Positions 19,161 to 27,940 of a stretch of DNA of 64,000 nucleotides are shown here, one piece after another. The first letter of the stretch is position 1, and the number at the start of each line of letters is the position of its first letter. The stretch spans positions 372,001 through 436,000 of the forward strand of contig NZ_LZGS01000035.1 of assembly GCF_001690495.1 (NCBI RefSeq), written 5' to 3'. Position numbers and translations under genes: made by a program. The stretch is from Gilliamella sp. App4-10. Lineage in GTDB: Bacteria > Pseudomonadota > Gammaproteobacteria > Enterobacterales > Orbaceae. The notes below the pieces were generated by a model. That model was given only the letters and a program-made list of their open reading frames with translations, was not told the origin of the DNA and made no database searches.

Positions 19161-19493
19161 ATGGCTTTAAGTATTACCAGTAAACAAATGGATATTACTC
19201 CTGCAATTCGTAGCTATCTAGAGGATAAGTTTTCAAAGTTAGATAAATGGAGGGCACAGCTAATCAACCCTCATTTTATTTTATCCAAAGAACCAGATGG
19301 ATTTATTGTTGATGCAACAATTGCCACCAAAGGAACGCCATTAGTTGCCTCTGCTAAACATATTGATATGTATGCGGCTATTAATGATCTTATTGATAAA
19401 CTTGAAAAACAACTCAATAAACTGCAACATAAAGACGAAGCTCGTCGTGCGACTAACAGCATAAAAGACGCAGTATTAAAAGAAGAAATCTAA
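19161..19493 (+). CDS. raiA: Ribosome-associated inhibitor RaiA (YfiA)
   Basis: 110 residues (E. coli 113). It binds the 30S decoding centre in stationary phase or cold and blocks 100S dimer formation. [17 protein letters not shown] and [12 protein letters not shown] are near-identical to RaiA, as is [20 protein letters not shown] lies before the ATG at 19161, so this start is chosen over 19125. pheA follows, as in E. coli. Confidence 0.95.
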   Translation: MALSITSKQMDITPAIRSYLEDKFSKLDKWRAQLINPHFILSKEPDGFIVDATIATKGTPLVASAKHIDMYAAINDLIDKLEKQLNKLQHKDEARRATNSIKDAVLKEEI

Positions 19494-19530
19494 TTAATCT
19501 ATTATCTAGATTTAATAAAAAGATACTTTG

Positions 19531-19560
19531 ATGGTGCCTTTATTTTTTGGCTTGTTATAA
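19531..19560 (+). CDS. Possible pheA leader peptide
   Basis: ATG at 19531 encodes MVPLFFGLL and a stop, with two adjacent Phe codons. Its last codons overlap the 5' arm of the terminator before pheA, the position of pheL in E. coli. The ribosome-binding site is weak and the peptide has only two Phe residues, so it may be chance. Confidence 0.3.
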   Translation: MVPLFFGLL

Positions 19561-19578
19561 TACAAGCCATCTTTTTTT
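19548..19578 (+). terminator. Intrinsic terminator immediately upstream of pheA (possible attenuator)
   Basis: TGGCTTGT (19548-19555) and ACAAGCCA (19562-19569) form an 8-bp stem, followed by TC and TTTTTTT to 19578. pheA begins 16 nt later, so pheA has no room for its own promoter after it and must be read through this signal. Confidence 0.75.
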
Positions 19579-19593
19579 AAATATCTAATAAAA

Positions 19594-20745
19594 ATGACTG
19601 CAAACCCTTTATTACCTTTACGAGATAAGATTAATGAGCTAGATAAAAAGTTGTTAGAACTTATTGCTGAACGTCGCAGACTCTCAACACAAGTCATTCA
19701 TACTAAAATTGATGCAAACATTCCGGTGCGCGATATGGAGCGTGAGCGTTCACTGATAAAAACTTTAATCAATCAAGGCAAAAACTATCATCTTGATGAA
19801 GTATTCATTAAACGCTTATATCAATTAGTTATCGAAGATTCTGTACTATTACAACAAAAAATCTTACAAGAAAAACTTAATCACGGCACCATTGTCACTG
19901 CCAAAGTTGCCTTTTTAGGTCCCAAAGGGTCTTATTCACATTCTGCTGCTCGCCGCTATGCTAGCACTCACTTAGATGAAATGATTGAATTGGGCTGTTC
20001 AACCTTTAAAGATATTTTTACACAAGTAGAAAATGGAGCTGTAGATTATGGCATTTTACCAATAGAAAATTCTAGCTCTGGTTCTATTAACGAGGTTTAC
20101 GATTTATTGCAAAAAACCAATTTGCACATTATCGGAGAACTTTCTTTACCTATCGATCATTGCGTTCTTGCTATACCAAATTCGCAACTTGAGCAAATTA
20201 ATACTATTTATAGCCATCCACAGCCATTCCAACAATGTAGCAACTTCCTAGAAAATTACTCTCATTGGAAAATTGTATATTGCGACAGTACTTCATCAGC
20301 AATGGAAGCTGTTGTTAAATTGAATCAACCTAATGTTGCAGCAATGGGCAATAAAGATGGGGGAGAATTATATGGACTGCAAGTCCTTGAACATAACTTT
20401 GCTAATCAAAAAGAAAATATTACGCGTTTTATTGTACTGGCACGCCAGCCGATCGATGTTTCGGATCAAATTCCAGCTAAAACCACAATTTTAATGAAGA
20501 CAGGTCAACAAGCAGGTGCTTTAGTGGATGCCCTATTAGTATTACGCAATCAGAATATCGTCATGACTAAACTTGAGTCGCGTCCAATTCATGGTACACC
20601 ATGGGAAGAAATGTTTTATATTGATTTGCAAGGCAACATCCATTCTTATGAAATGCAAACAGCACTCAAAGAACTAGCATCAATGACGCTATATACTAAG
20701 GTGCTCGGATGCTATCCAAGTGATTCAATTGTTGCGGTAATGTAA
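19594..20745 (+). CDS. pheA: Bifunctional chorismate mutase / prephenate dehydratase
   Basis: 383 residues (E. coli 386). It makes phenylpyruvate from chorismate by way of prephenate. The chorismate mutase domain is residues 1-95 ([20 protein letters not shown]). The dehydratase domain starts at [12 protein letters not shown] (about 105), with [10 protein letters not shown]. The C-terminal ACT domain with G-A-L-V and E-S-R-P binds phenylalanine for feedback inhibition. The stop overlaps the mutY start by one base (TAATG). Confidence 0.96.
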   Translation: MTANPLLPLRDKINELDKKLLELIAERRRLSTQVIHTKIDANIPVRDMERERSLIKTLINQGKNYHLDEVFIKRLYQLVIEDSVLLQQKILQEKLNHGTIVTAKVAFLGPKGSYSHSAARRYASTHLDEMIELGCSTFKDIFTQVENGAVDYGILPIENSSSGSINEVYDLLQKTNLHIIGELSLPIDHCVLAIPNSQLEQINTIYSHPQPFQQCSNFLENYSHWKIVYCDSTSSAMEAVVKLNQPNVAAMGNKDGGELYGLQVLEHNFANQKENITRFIVLARQPIDVSDQIPAKTTILMKTGQQAGALVDALLVLRNQNIVMTKLESRPIHGTPWEEMFYIDLQGNIHSYEMQTALKELASMTLYTKVLGCYPSDSIVAVM

Positions 20746-21794
20746 TGACTATAACAATACAACATTTTTCACAAGCGGTACTTAACTGGTATGAACAGTA
20801 CGGTAGAAAATCGCTACCTTGGCAAATCGAAAAAAGCCCTTATCATGTTTGGTTATCAGAAGTCATGTTGCAACAAACTCAAGTTGCAACTGTTATCCCT
20901 TACTTTAACCGTTTTATTGAACAATTTCCCAAGGTAACTGACCTAGCAAAAGCTTCAATAAATGATGTATTGCATCTTTGGACTGGTCTTGGCTATTATG
21001 CAAGAGCACGTAACTTACATAAAGCAGCCCAAATGATTGCTGAAAAGTTTAATGGTAAATTCCCAACACAATTTGACGATGTCATGGCACTACCTGGCGT
21101 AGGACGTTCAACTGCTGGGGCAATTTTATCACTTTCACAAAATCAGCATTATCCCATTTTAGATGGCAATGTAAAACGTGTTTTAACCCGATATTTTGCA
21201 GTTGAAGGCTGGCCTGGTATTAAAACTGTTGAAAATAGGCTCTGGCAATTGAGTGAGCAAGTTACACCAAAAAATGATGTTGCAAAATTTAATCAAGCCA
21301 TGATGGATATTGGAGCAATGGTTTGTACTCGCTCTAAACCTAAGTGCGCTTTATGCCCTTTAAATAATCATTGCCTTGCCTATAAAACTGAAAGTTGGCA
21401 ACAATATCCAACCAAAAAACCTAAAAATACTATTCCTGAAAAAATAGCCTATTTTTTAATGCTTGAATATAACCAAACTATTTGGCTTGAAAAAAGACCT
21501 GCGTCTGGCATTTGGGGAGGGCTATATTGTTTACCTCAGTTTTCAAGTAAACAAGCGTTAACTGACTGGTTAAAAAAATACGGAATTGAAACAACCAAAC
21601 CAAAGCAACTCATTGCCTTTCGCCATACATTTAGCCATTTTCACTTAGATATTATTCCTATTCATTGTGTTATCACTAAATATAAAAACTATTTGGATGG
21701 ATCTTGTGGCTATTGGTATAACCTTAAATCCGACAATGCCAAAATAGGACTAGCAACGCCTATTTATAACTTATTAAAACAAACGACTTACTAA
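20745..21794 (+). CDS. mutY: Adenine DNA glycosylase MutY
   Basis: 349 residues (E. coli 350). It removes adenine mispaired with 8-oxoguanine. The catalytic Glu39 is in S-E-V-M-L-Q-Q-T-Q, the helix-hairpin-helix is [11 protein letters not shown], and the catalytic Asp is in L-D-G-N-V-K. The 4Fe-4S ligands are in [17 protein letters not shown]. The C-terminal Nudix-like domain recognises oxoG. Here it is coupled to pheA rather than to yggX. Confidence 0.96.
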   Translation: MTITIQHFSQAVLNWYEQYGRKSLPWQIEKSPYHVWLSEVMLQQTQVATVIPYFNRFIEQFPKVTDLAKASINDVLHLWTGLGYYARARNLHKAAQMIAEKFNGKFPTQFDDVMALPGVGRSTAGAILSLSQNQHYPILDGNVKRVLTRYFAVEGWPGIKTVENRLWQLSEQVTPKNDVAKFNQAMMDIGAMVCTRSKPKCALCPLNNHCLAYKTESWQQYPTKKPKNTIPEKIAYFLMLEYNQTIWLEKRPASGIWGGLYCLPQFSSKQALTDWLKKYGIETTKPKQLIAFRHTFSHFHLDIIPIHCVITKYKNYLDGSCGYWYNLKSDNAKIGLATPIYNLLKQTTY

Positions 21795-21862
21795 CGCTTC
21801 TTTATCAGTATCTAGGTTATTTTTCGTATATAATTACCGATTATTTTTAACGATATTCAGTT

Positions 21863-23086
21863 ATGCAAAGCAAACCACATCAAAATTTATCTAGCTACTT
21901 AGTCTTTTTAATGGCATTTGCTATTGGTATTACTATTGCCAGCAATTATTATGCTCAGCCGCTATTACACTCGATTACACATGATCTACATATAAAAGTA
22001 GAAAATGCAGGATCAATCATTATGGCAGCCCAATTTAGTTATGCTGTTGGCTTACTTTTTATCGCTCCACTTGGCGATAAATTGGAGCGTAAAAGGCTGA
22101 TTATTATTTTAATGATATTATCCACTTGTGGACTTATGGTAAGCGCATTATCTCAAAATATAGGGATGCTTATAATAGGCACGGCTATGACAGGGCTATT
22201 TTCAACGGTGGCTCAAGTTTTAATTCCTTTTGCTGCCACGCTATCAAAACCAGAGCATCGTGGTAAAATTGTAGGCACGTTAATGAGTGGTATGTTACTG
22301 GGTATTTTATTAGGTAGAACCTTTGCTGGCGCCATTTCAACAATTGCTGATTGGCATGACGTGTATTGGATTGCAACAGGTATCATGACCATTGTGACGC
22401 TATTACTCTGGATTTCTCTACCTAGTTACCATAGCGATATTAACATTAATTATTTTAAGTTGTTATGGTCGATTGCTTCATTATATAAACAAGAACCAAC
22501 GCTTAGGATTCGTTCACTATTAGCTATTATATCATTTGCACTATTTTCACTATTATGGACACCGCTTGCCTTTTTGTTAACTAATGCTCCATACCACTAT
22601 TCTGATTTTATTATTGGTTTATTTGGACTTGCTGGTGTGGCTGGTGCAATGGGATCTCCAATAGTGGGAAAATTGTCAGACAAAGGAAAAGGTTTTATTG
22701 CAACCACCATAGGGTTATGCTTATTACTGTTATCTTGGTTGCCGCTCTCGTTAGCTCAATATTCAATTTACACCTTAATTATCGGCGTGATTTTATTAGA
22801 TTTTGCCGTACAAGTGACCCACGTCTCAAATATGAATGCCATTTATCAAATTAGGCCCGAAGCACGCAGCCGAATGAATACAGGTTATATGGTATGTTAT
22901 TTTATTGGCGGAATGCTAGGATCTGCGGGTTCGACCTATTTATTTAGTCATTACGGATGGATAGCAATAATCATTGCAAGCACGTCTTTGGCAATATTAG
23001 GTATCATTTGCTGGTTTTTTTATACTAAAACGCATTCCTATCAGAAACTTTTTGACAAAAATCACAGTAATAAAATGTCAACTTAG
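21863..23086 (+). CDS. Major facilitator superfamily transporter (drug-efflux type)
   Basis: 407 residues with twelve predicted membrane helices. P-L-G-D-K-L-E-R-K-R-L near residue 73 is the loop 2-3 signature of MFS antiporters; M-G-S-P-I-V-G-K-L-S-D-K-G-K-G is the matching loop in the second half. Resemblance is to YnfM/YgaY-like efflux proteins, but the substrate is unknown. The last codons contain a copy of the dispersed 40-bp repeat. It is convergent with ubiI, leaving a single base between the stop codons. Confidence 0.8.
   Translation: MQSKPHQNLSSYLVFLMAFAIGITIASNYYAQPLLHSITHDLHIKVENAGSIIMAAQFSYAVGLLFIAPLGDKLERKRLIIILMILSTCGLMVSALSQNIGMLIIGTAMTGLFSTVAQVLIPFAATLSKPEHRGKIVGTLMSGMLLGILLGRTFAGAISTIADWHDVYWIATGIMTIVTLLLWISLPSYHSDININYFKLLWSIASLYKQEPTLRIRSLLAIISFALFSLLWTPLAFLLTNAPYHYSDFIIGLFGLAGVAGAMGSPIVGKLSDKGKGFIATTIGLCLLLLSWLPLSLAQYSIYTLIIGVILLDFAVQVTHVSNMNAIYQIRPEARSRMNTGYMVCYFIGGMLGSAGSTYLFSHYGWIAIIIASTSLAILGIICWFFYTKTHSYQKLFDKNHSNKMST
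23017..23056 (+). repeat. Dispersed repeat copy inside the MFS gene end
   Basis: TTTTTATACTAAAACGCAT matches 4051-4069 at all 19 positions, and GAAACTTTTT follows at the same offset as in copy 1. It encodes the tail residues around F-Y-T-K-T-H-S-Y-Q-K-L-F. Confidence 0.45.
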
Positions 23087-23087
23087 A

Positions 23088-24272
23088 TCAAATATGCATA
23101 GCGTATTTGATCAATTGTTTTTTTAATAGTGAACTGTGATTAATTGCATTCATACCAATGGTTCTTAATGTCTTTTTCAGCACATTATCACCATTAAACA
23201 TATCTTGAATAGTCCGCATGGCAGTTAACATAACTAACGTATCTTTACGACGGTTAAATTCAAATGACTTTAAATTATTTACAAGTCCAATATCTTTTTG
23301 TGTATCAATTAATTGTTTAATGATCGAAACTAATAAAGCGGAGTCTTGAAAACCTAAATTCACACCTTGCCCAGCTAAAGGATGAATAGTGTGTGCAGCA
23401 TCACCGATAAGTACTAAGCGATGTTTAACAAATTGTTTTGCAAAACGCGCTTTTAATGGAAAGACCATGCGCGGATTAATTAATTTGCATTTGCCCACCT
23501 TATCACCCGTTAATGCTAATAATTCATTTGAAAATTCAGATTCACAAAGCGCAGTTAAAGTTTCTGCATTATCTGGTTTAGTCGACCAAACTAAGCAACT
23601 TTTATATTCATCCCAAAGAGGAAGAAAAGCGATAATCCCATCAGGATAAAACACTTGTCTAGCACAAAATCGATGTGGATACTCGGTTTCAACAGTGGTA
23701 ATAACAGCATGATGAATATAATCGCGCTCAAAAACAGAAATATTTTTGCATCTACGCACCCAAGAATGAGCACCATCAGCACCTATCATTAATTTAGATT
23801 GTAAAACAGTTTTATCAGCAAGCGTCAAAAAGGCAAAGTCATCATTAAATGTACAATCAATGGCTTCGCAACTAAAAATATTAATATTGGAACAGTTTAA
23901 AGCATATTGGTAAAGATAATGAGAAATGACATTATTTTCAATAATATAACCTAGATTTGGATAGCTATAATCTTTAGCGTGGGCTGATAAATGAGCTTGA
24001 CCATTTTTTTCCCATACACCTATTTCGGTAAATTCCTGCACTCTATTGCTATTGAATAAATCATCCCATATGCCAATTTGCGAAAAGTATCGCTGGCTAG
24101 CACCATTAATAGCAGAGGCTCTAATGCCAATTTCAGCATGAGGAAAGGATTCAGACTGATGAATTTTAGAATCTATAATCGCAATGTTTAGAGCATATTG
24201 GCTAAGTGCGCAAGCAGTTGCTAAACCAACTAACCCCCCTCCCACAATTGCCACATCAAATTGAATATTCAT
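23088..24272 (-). CDS. ubiI: FAD-dependent ubiquinone-biosynthesis hydroxylase, UbiI-like
   Basis: 394 residues (E. coli UbiI 400). Aromatic-ring hydroxylase of ubiquinone synthesis. The FAD fingerprint is V-A-I-V-G-G-G-L-V-G-L-A (about 7-18), followed by I-G-A-D-G-A-H-S-W-V-R and the second FAD motif L-V-L-I-G-D-A-A-H-T-I-H-P-L-A-G-Q-G-V-N-L-G-F. Overall similarity is closest to UbiI (VisC), but UbiF and UbiH share all motifs. The tatA gene lies 14 bp upstream on the same strand, so the two are probably cotranscribed. Confidence 0.8.
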   Translation of the reverse strand: MNIQFDVAIVGGGLVGLATACALSQYALNIAIIDSKIHQSESFPHAEIGIRASAINGASQRYFSQIGIWDDLFNSNRVQEFTEIGVWEKNGQAHLSAHAKDYSYPNLGYIIENNVISHYLYQYALNCSNINIFSCEAIDCTFNDDFAFLTLADKTVLQSKLMIGADGAHSWVRRCKNISVFERDYIHHAVITTVETEYPHRFCARQVFYPDGIIAFLPLWDEYKSCLVWSTKPDNAETLTALCESEFSNELLALTGDKVGKCKLINPRMVFPLKARFAKQFVKHRLVLIGDAAHTIHPLAGQGVNLGFQDSALLVSIIKQLIDTQKDIGLVNNLKSFEFNRRKDTLVMLTAMRTIQDMFNGDNVLKKTLRTIGMNAINHSSLLKKQLIKYAMHI

Positions 24273-24286
24273 ATCAATAAGTACAA

Positions 24287-24463
24287 CTATTTATTATCTA
24301 ATTTATTATCATTTTTTGATTCAACTTCGTCATCACTCATCGCTTTTTTAAAACCTTTTAATGCAGTACCGAGATCCGAACCTAAATTACGCAATTTTTT
24401 AGTGCCAAATAATAAAATAACCACTACAAGAAACACTAAAAGATGTGGAATACTAAAAGACAT
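24287..24463 (-). CDS. tatA: Sec-independent translocase subunit TatA/TatE
   Basis: 58 residues: one membrane helix ([16 protein letters not shown]), the F-G-T-K-K-L hinge, and the amphipathic helix [18 protein letters not shown]. It is shorter than E. coli TatA (89) because the tail is reduced. The ATG at 24463 has GAGAGGA seven bases upstream and is preferred over a TTG at 24469. tatB and tatC are not adjacent, so this may be an orphan or TatE-like copy. Confidence 0.88.
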   Translation of the reverse strand: MSFSIPHLLVFLVVVILLFGTKKLRNLGSDLGTALKGFKKAMSDDEVESKNDNKLDNK

Positions 24464-24573
24464 AATCAAATCCTCTCAATAAATATAACGCCCTATTTTA
24501 GGATAGGCTTTAAAACAATTCCTTTTAAAATGTTCATTATACTCTTTTGGAGGGATTTCATGAATAGTTCAAT

Positions 24574-24605
24574 AAAAAAAAGACCCGTATAAAACTACAC
24601 GGGCC
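24574..24605 (-). terminator. Strong intrinsic terminator of the sRNA candidate
   Basis: Read on the minus strand: GGCCCGTGTA, loop GTTT, TATACGGGTC, then eight T. The stem is 10 bp on this strand using two G-U pairs. The same bases on the + strand give A-C mismatches, so the signal is directional. Confidence 0.7.
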
Positions 24606-24656
24606 AACATGAAATATAAGGAATATAAGGAAAGAAAACAATGAAAAATCCTTACA
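24574..24656 (-). ncRNA. Candidate Hfq-type small RNA, about 83 nt
   Basis: A minus-strand promoter (TTGACT, 16-nt spacer, GATAAT, at 24690-24663) predicts a start near 24656, and a strong terminator with eight T ends at 24574. No minus-strand ORF fits between them. The RNA has a single-stranded pyrimidine-rich stretch with TTCCTTATA twice in tandem, complementary to Shine-Dalgarno sequences such as AAGGAA; this is a typical seed for trans-acting sRNAs. I do not recognise the family. A + strand ORF on the opposite side is less well supported. Confidence 0.55.
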
Positions 24657-24662
24657 ACGCTT

Positions 24663-24690
24663 ATTATCCATTTTTTTTCGCTTTAGTCAA
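24663..24690 (-). promoter_or_regulatory. Promoter of the sRNA candidate
   Basis: Minus-strand TTGACT (24690-24685), 16 nt, GATAAT (24668-24663). Both hexamers match five of six consensus bases. A partial Fur-box-like run, ATAATGATAATCA, lies further upstream at 24755-24767; it is too far from this promoter to be assigned. Confidence 0.55.
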
Positions 24691-25086
24691 CGCTTTTGTT
24701 TGTGGTTATTTATTGGGTTATTATATAAACAAAAACAATAAATACAATAAAAACATAATGATAATCAAATATTCGATACCTGAAACATAATTGATTAATG
24801 TCAAATTTAATTTAAAAAAAACTTAATAAATAGAATAAACAAACACAGTTGACAGAAAAACAAGCAATCAAACAGAAAAAACACAAAGCAATCATTTTTT
24901 AAAACTCAGCAGAAAGCGCGAAAAAAAATGAAACAGAAGGGAAAGATGCGCAAATATAAAATCAAAAAGGACACTAAAACAAAAATTAAAAGAAATTTAT
25001 TTGATTTTCCACGACTTATAGATATACAAAATTTAAAAAAAATTCACTATAATTAATAAACTTATGCAAGAAATAAAGAGTCAAAG

Positions 25087-25776
25087 ATGAATTCAATCAA
25101 AAATAATAATGTTAAGACTTTCAAAGATAGATTATACAGCTCAATGCAAGGTTTATCTGTTTCTGCCTTCGCTAAAAAATGTGATATGTCAGAAACAGTA
25201 ATCAGGGATTATTTATCGGGTAAAACATACCCATCACTCACACGTTTAGAAGTCATTGCAGAAAAATGTAATGTTTCTTTTAATTGGCTTGCCACTGGAC
25301 ATAAATTAGAAGTTTTAGATCCTAAAAACGATGAAGATGTCTATAATGAAAATATATATCGTATTCCTGTTTATAAAAAACAGTTACCTACAAAAGAAGA
25401 AGCACAAAAAGAACGTTTTGTTAGAGAAACCCCTCCTGTGATGAATTATCCTATTATTGAAGGTTGGGTCAAGCATCGAGGTTTAGATGCTAAAAAATTA
25501 ATCATTTATTGGGCCAAAGGTGATTTAATGTCGCCAGAAATTGAAAACAATAACGGACTAATTCTTAACACTGAAATAAATGATATTGTTGATGGCGCAA
25601 TCTATCTAATTGAATATGATGATATTACTTTTTTAAGAAAAATACGTTTAACACTCAATGGATGGTTGTTAATTTGTAATAATAGCCAGCATTCTACTAT
25701 TGAAGTATCCAAGATAGACTTTCATAAATATCATATTGTTGGTCGAGTTGTACTTATTATTAAAGATATTTTTTAA
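25087..25776 (+). CDS. Phage-type repressor: XRE helix-turn-helix with degenerate S24 domain
   Basis: 229 residues. A helix-turn-helix is at about 22-50 (V-S-A-F-A-K-K-C-D-M-S-E-T-V-I-R-D-Y-L-S-G). A LexA/CI-like S24 fold spans about 120-225. In the cleavage motif the expected G-D-S-M is K-G-D-L-M-S-P (144-150), so the catalytic Ser is Leu147; the expected Lys region reads F-L-R-K-I (182-186). Self-cleavage is therefore doubtful. No phage genes surround it, so it is an orphan regulator or prophage relic. Confidence 0.75.
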   Translation: MNSIKNNNVKTFKDRLYSSMQGLSVSAFAKKCDMSETVIRDYLSGKTYPSLTRLEVIAEKCNVSFNWLATGHKLEVLDPKNDEDVYNENIYRIPVYKKQLPTKEEAQKERFVRETPPVMNYPIIEGWVKHRGLDAKKLIIYWAKGDLMSPEIENNNGLILNTEINDIVDGAIYLIEYDDITFLRKIRLTLNGWLLICNNSQHSTIEVSKIDFHKYHIVGRVVLIIKDIF

Positions 25777-26030
25777 TGTCCTTAATAGCTATATATTGAC
25801 TTTCAAGATATAATCAAAGAATGGGGAAATATGAAAAATTTTATTTCCTCACTAACTTCTTTGATATTTATAAATTTAGCAATAACAAGTATATAACCAA
25901 TTAATGCTTATTTAAATTTCATATAAAATTTGAGTGTAAAAATAATTTATAGCTATTTGCACTCATCCTATTTTTCTATATCATTGACAATATAATCAAA
26001 AAAAAACCTTATTATTAATTAGGTCTAAAT

Positions 26031-27866
26031 ATGTATCAATTCTTCGAAAAATTGGTGTCATCCTATCCCAAAGATGAACCTCAACCTATGGCTAAAAACT
26101 TTTTTAGTTTTATATGGCAATCAACAAAAGGGACTCGTTTATTTCTACTATTATTAATTATTCTTAGCGCATTAGGTGGGGCTTTTGAAGCCTTTTTATA
26201 TGCTGCCCTTGGTAAAGTTATTGATTGGCTTGCGATTGTTGAACCTAACAAATTTTGGCAACAAGAAAAAACAACATTAGTAATGTTAGCCTTAATCATC
26301 TTATCAAGTACAATTATTATTGGACTACAAACGATTATTAAACACCAATGCCTAGCAGGGAATTTTCCAATGCGAATGCGTTGGAACCTACATCGATTAG
26401 TACTCAATCAAAGCATGCGCTTTTTTCAAGATGAATTTGCAGGAAGAATATCAACAAAAGTCATGCAAACGGCACTAGCAGTTCGTGATACTTGCTTTTT
26501 AGTGGCGGATATTTTCATCTATGTCCTAATTTCATTTATTACTATGGCAACAATCATCGGAAAATTAGATCTTTGGTTATTAATTCCATTTATGAGCTGG
26601 TGTCTAATTTATGGTATTGCCATGTATTATTTTATTCCTCGCTTAAGTAAAGTCGCTAGTATGCAGGCTGATGCTCGTTCTACAATGACAGGACGAGTAA
26701 CCGATGCCTATACTAATATTATGACAGTAAAACTATTTTCTCATGCAGGCAATGAGGCAAAATATGCTCAAGAATCAATGGATGAGTTTTTAGTTACGGT
26801 TAATAAACAAATGCGCTTAGTGAGCAGTTTTGAAATTGTTAATCACTTATTATCTATTTCATTAGTACTAAGCACCACAGGCGTTGCACTATGGTTATGG
26901 ACGGATCAACTAATTGGTGTAGGCGCAATTGCAACAACAACGGCTGTTGCACTTCGTTTAAATGGTTTTTCACATTGGATCATGTGGGAAATGACCGCAC
27001 TATTTGAAAATATTGGGGTTGTTAAAGATGGTATTAATACATTTTCTGCAACTAAAACGGTTGTTGATCAACCCAATGCGACATCGCTTAATGTTACTCA
27101 AGGAAAAATCGAATTTAAACATATTCATTTCACATATGACAAAAAGCAGCATCATTCAGTCATTGAAAATTTAGATTTAACAATTAAGTCAGGTGAAAAA
27201 ATCGGATTAGTTGGTCGTTCTGGGGCAGGTAAATCAACACTTATCAATTTATTACTTCGCTTTTACGATTTACAAAGTGGCAAAATTGTTATTGATGGTC
27301 AAGATATTACCACTGTTAGTCAAGAAAGCCTGCGAGCTCAAATAGGTATGGTGACACAAGATACTTCATTATTGCATCGAACAGTACGAGAAAACTTGCT
27401 CTATGGTAACAATCAAGCGACCGAAGAACAAATGATTGAAGCAGCCCAAAAGGCACATGCTGATAACTTTATTCAAACGCTTGTTGATACAAGAGGTCGA
27501 ACTGGATATGACGCATTTGTTGGTGAGCGAGGTATAAAATTATCTGGCGGACAAAGACAGCGTATTGCAATTGCTCGCGTCATTCTTAAAAATGCCCCTA
27601 TTTTATTATTAGACGAAGCAACAAGTGCTCTGGATTCTGAAATAGAGCAAGCTATTCAAGAAAGCCTATACTCTTTAATGGAAGGAAAAACCGTTATAGC
27701 TATTGCTCACCGGTTATCAACTATTGCAGCAATGGATAGGTTGGTTGTACTTGATCATGGTAAAATCATAGAGCAAGGAACACACCAAGAATTACTTAAG
27801 AAAAATGGATTATACGCACAACTTTGGAAACATCAAAGCGGTGGATTCTTAGGAAATAATATTTAA
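26031..27866 (+). CDS. ABC exporter half-transporter (fused permease-ATPase)
   Basis: 611 residues: a six-helix membrane domain (about 30-325) and a C-terminal ATPase with Walker A G-R-S-G-A-G-K-S-T (395-403), signature L-S-G-G-Q-R-Q-R (about 504), Walker B I-L-L-L-D-E-A-T-S and H-loop A-H-R-L-S-T. This is the MsbA/multidrug-exporter layout and it would work as a dimer. The sequence does not match MsbA closely enough to name it, and no substrate-specific neighbour is present. It is a single-gene unit. Confidence 0.85.
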   Translation: MYQFFEKLVSSYPKDEPQPMAKNFFSFIWQSTKGTRLFLLLLIILSALGGAFEAFLYAALGKVIDWLAIVEPNKFWQQEKTTLVMLALIILSSTIIIGLQTIIKHQCLAGNFPMRMRWNLHRLVLNQSMRFFQDEFAGRISTKVMQTALAVRDTCFLVADIFIYVLISFITMATIIGKLDLWLLIPFMSWCLIYGIAMYYFIPRLSKVASMQADARSTMTGRVTDAYTNIMTVKLFSHAGNEAKYAQESMDEFLVTVNKQMRLVSSFEIVNHLLSISLVLSTTGVALWLWTDQLIGVGAIATTTAVALRLNGFSHWIMWEMTALFENIGVVKDGINTFSATKTVVDQPNATSLNVTQGKIEFKHIHFTYDKKQHHSVIENLDLTIKSGEKIGLVGRSGAGKSTLINLLLRFYDLQSGKIVIDGQDITTVSQESLRAQIGMVTQDTSLLHRTVRENLLYGNNQATEEQMIEAAQKAHADNFIQTLVDTRGRTGYDAFVGERGIKLSGGQRQRIAIARVILKNAPILLLDEATSALDSEIEQAIQESLYSLMEGKTVIAIAHRLSTIAAMDRLVVLDHGKIIEQGTHQELLKKNGLYAQLWKHQSGGFLGNNI

Positions 27867-27895
27867 TTTAATACATTTTACTGGCAATAAATCAG

Positions 27896-27934
27896 GACAC
27901 ATATTTCATTTTCATGTAAACTTATGTGTCTTTT
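27896..27934 (+). terminator. Terminator after the ABC exporter gene
   Basis: GACACATA (27896-27903) and TATGTGTC (27923-27930) with a 19-nt loop, then TTTT. It lies between the convergent exporter and dacB. Confidence 0.5.
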
Positions 27935-27940
27935 AGCTTA

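Larger units (their letters stand above)
24470..25086. other. 617-bp gap between tatA and the S24-type regulator
   Basis: It contains the sRNA candidate and its promoter and terminator. From about 24800 to 25080 the sequence is strongly A-rich on the + strand with no ORF, no clear inverted repeat and no RNA motif that I recognise. It should include the promoter of the gene at 25087. Confidence 0.6.

Noticed and set aside
23086-23112. Inverted repeat GATCAAATA/TATTTGATC across the MFS and ubiI stop codons
   Set aside because: It lies inside both coding ends, lacks a T-run, and could be chance in AT-rich sequence. Not called as a terminator.
24641-24790. A 49-codon + strand ORF (MKNPYNAYYPFFFALVNAF...) with AAGGAAAG upstream and one hydrophobic segment
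   Set aside because: It lies directly opposite the sRNA candidate, whose anti-ribosome-site seeds create the apparent ribosome site. The ORF covers the sRNA promoter, and its tail is low-complexity AT sequence. It remains possible.
25831-25896. A 21-codon ORF (MKNFISSLTSLIFINLAITSI) with GGGGAAAT before the ATG
   Set aside because: Too short and hydrophobic by AT composition; no conserved motif or clear promoter and terminator.
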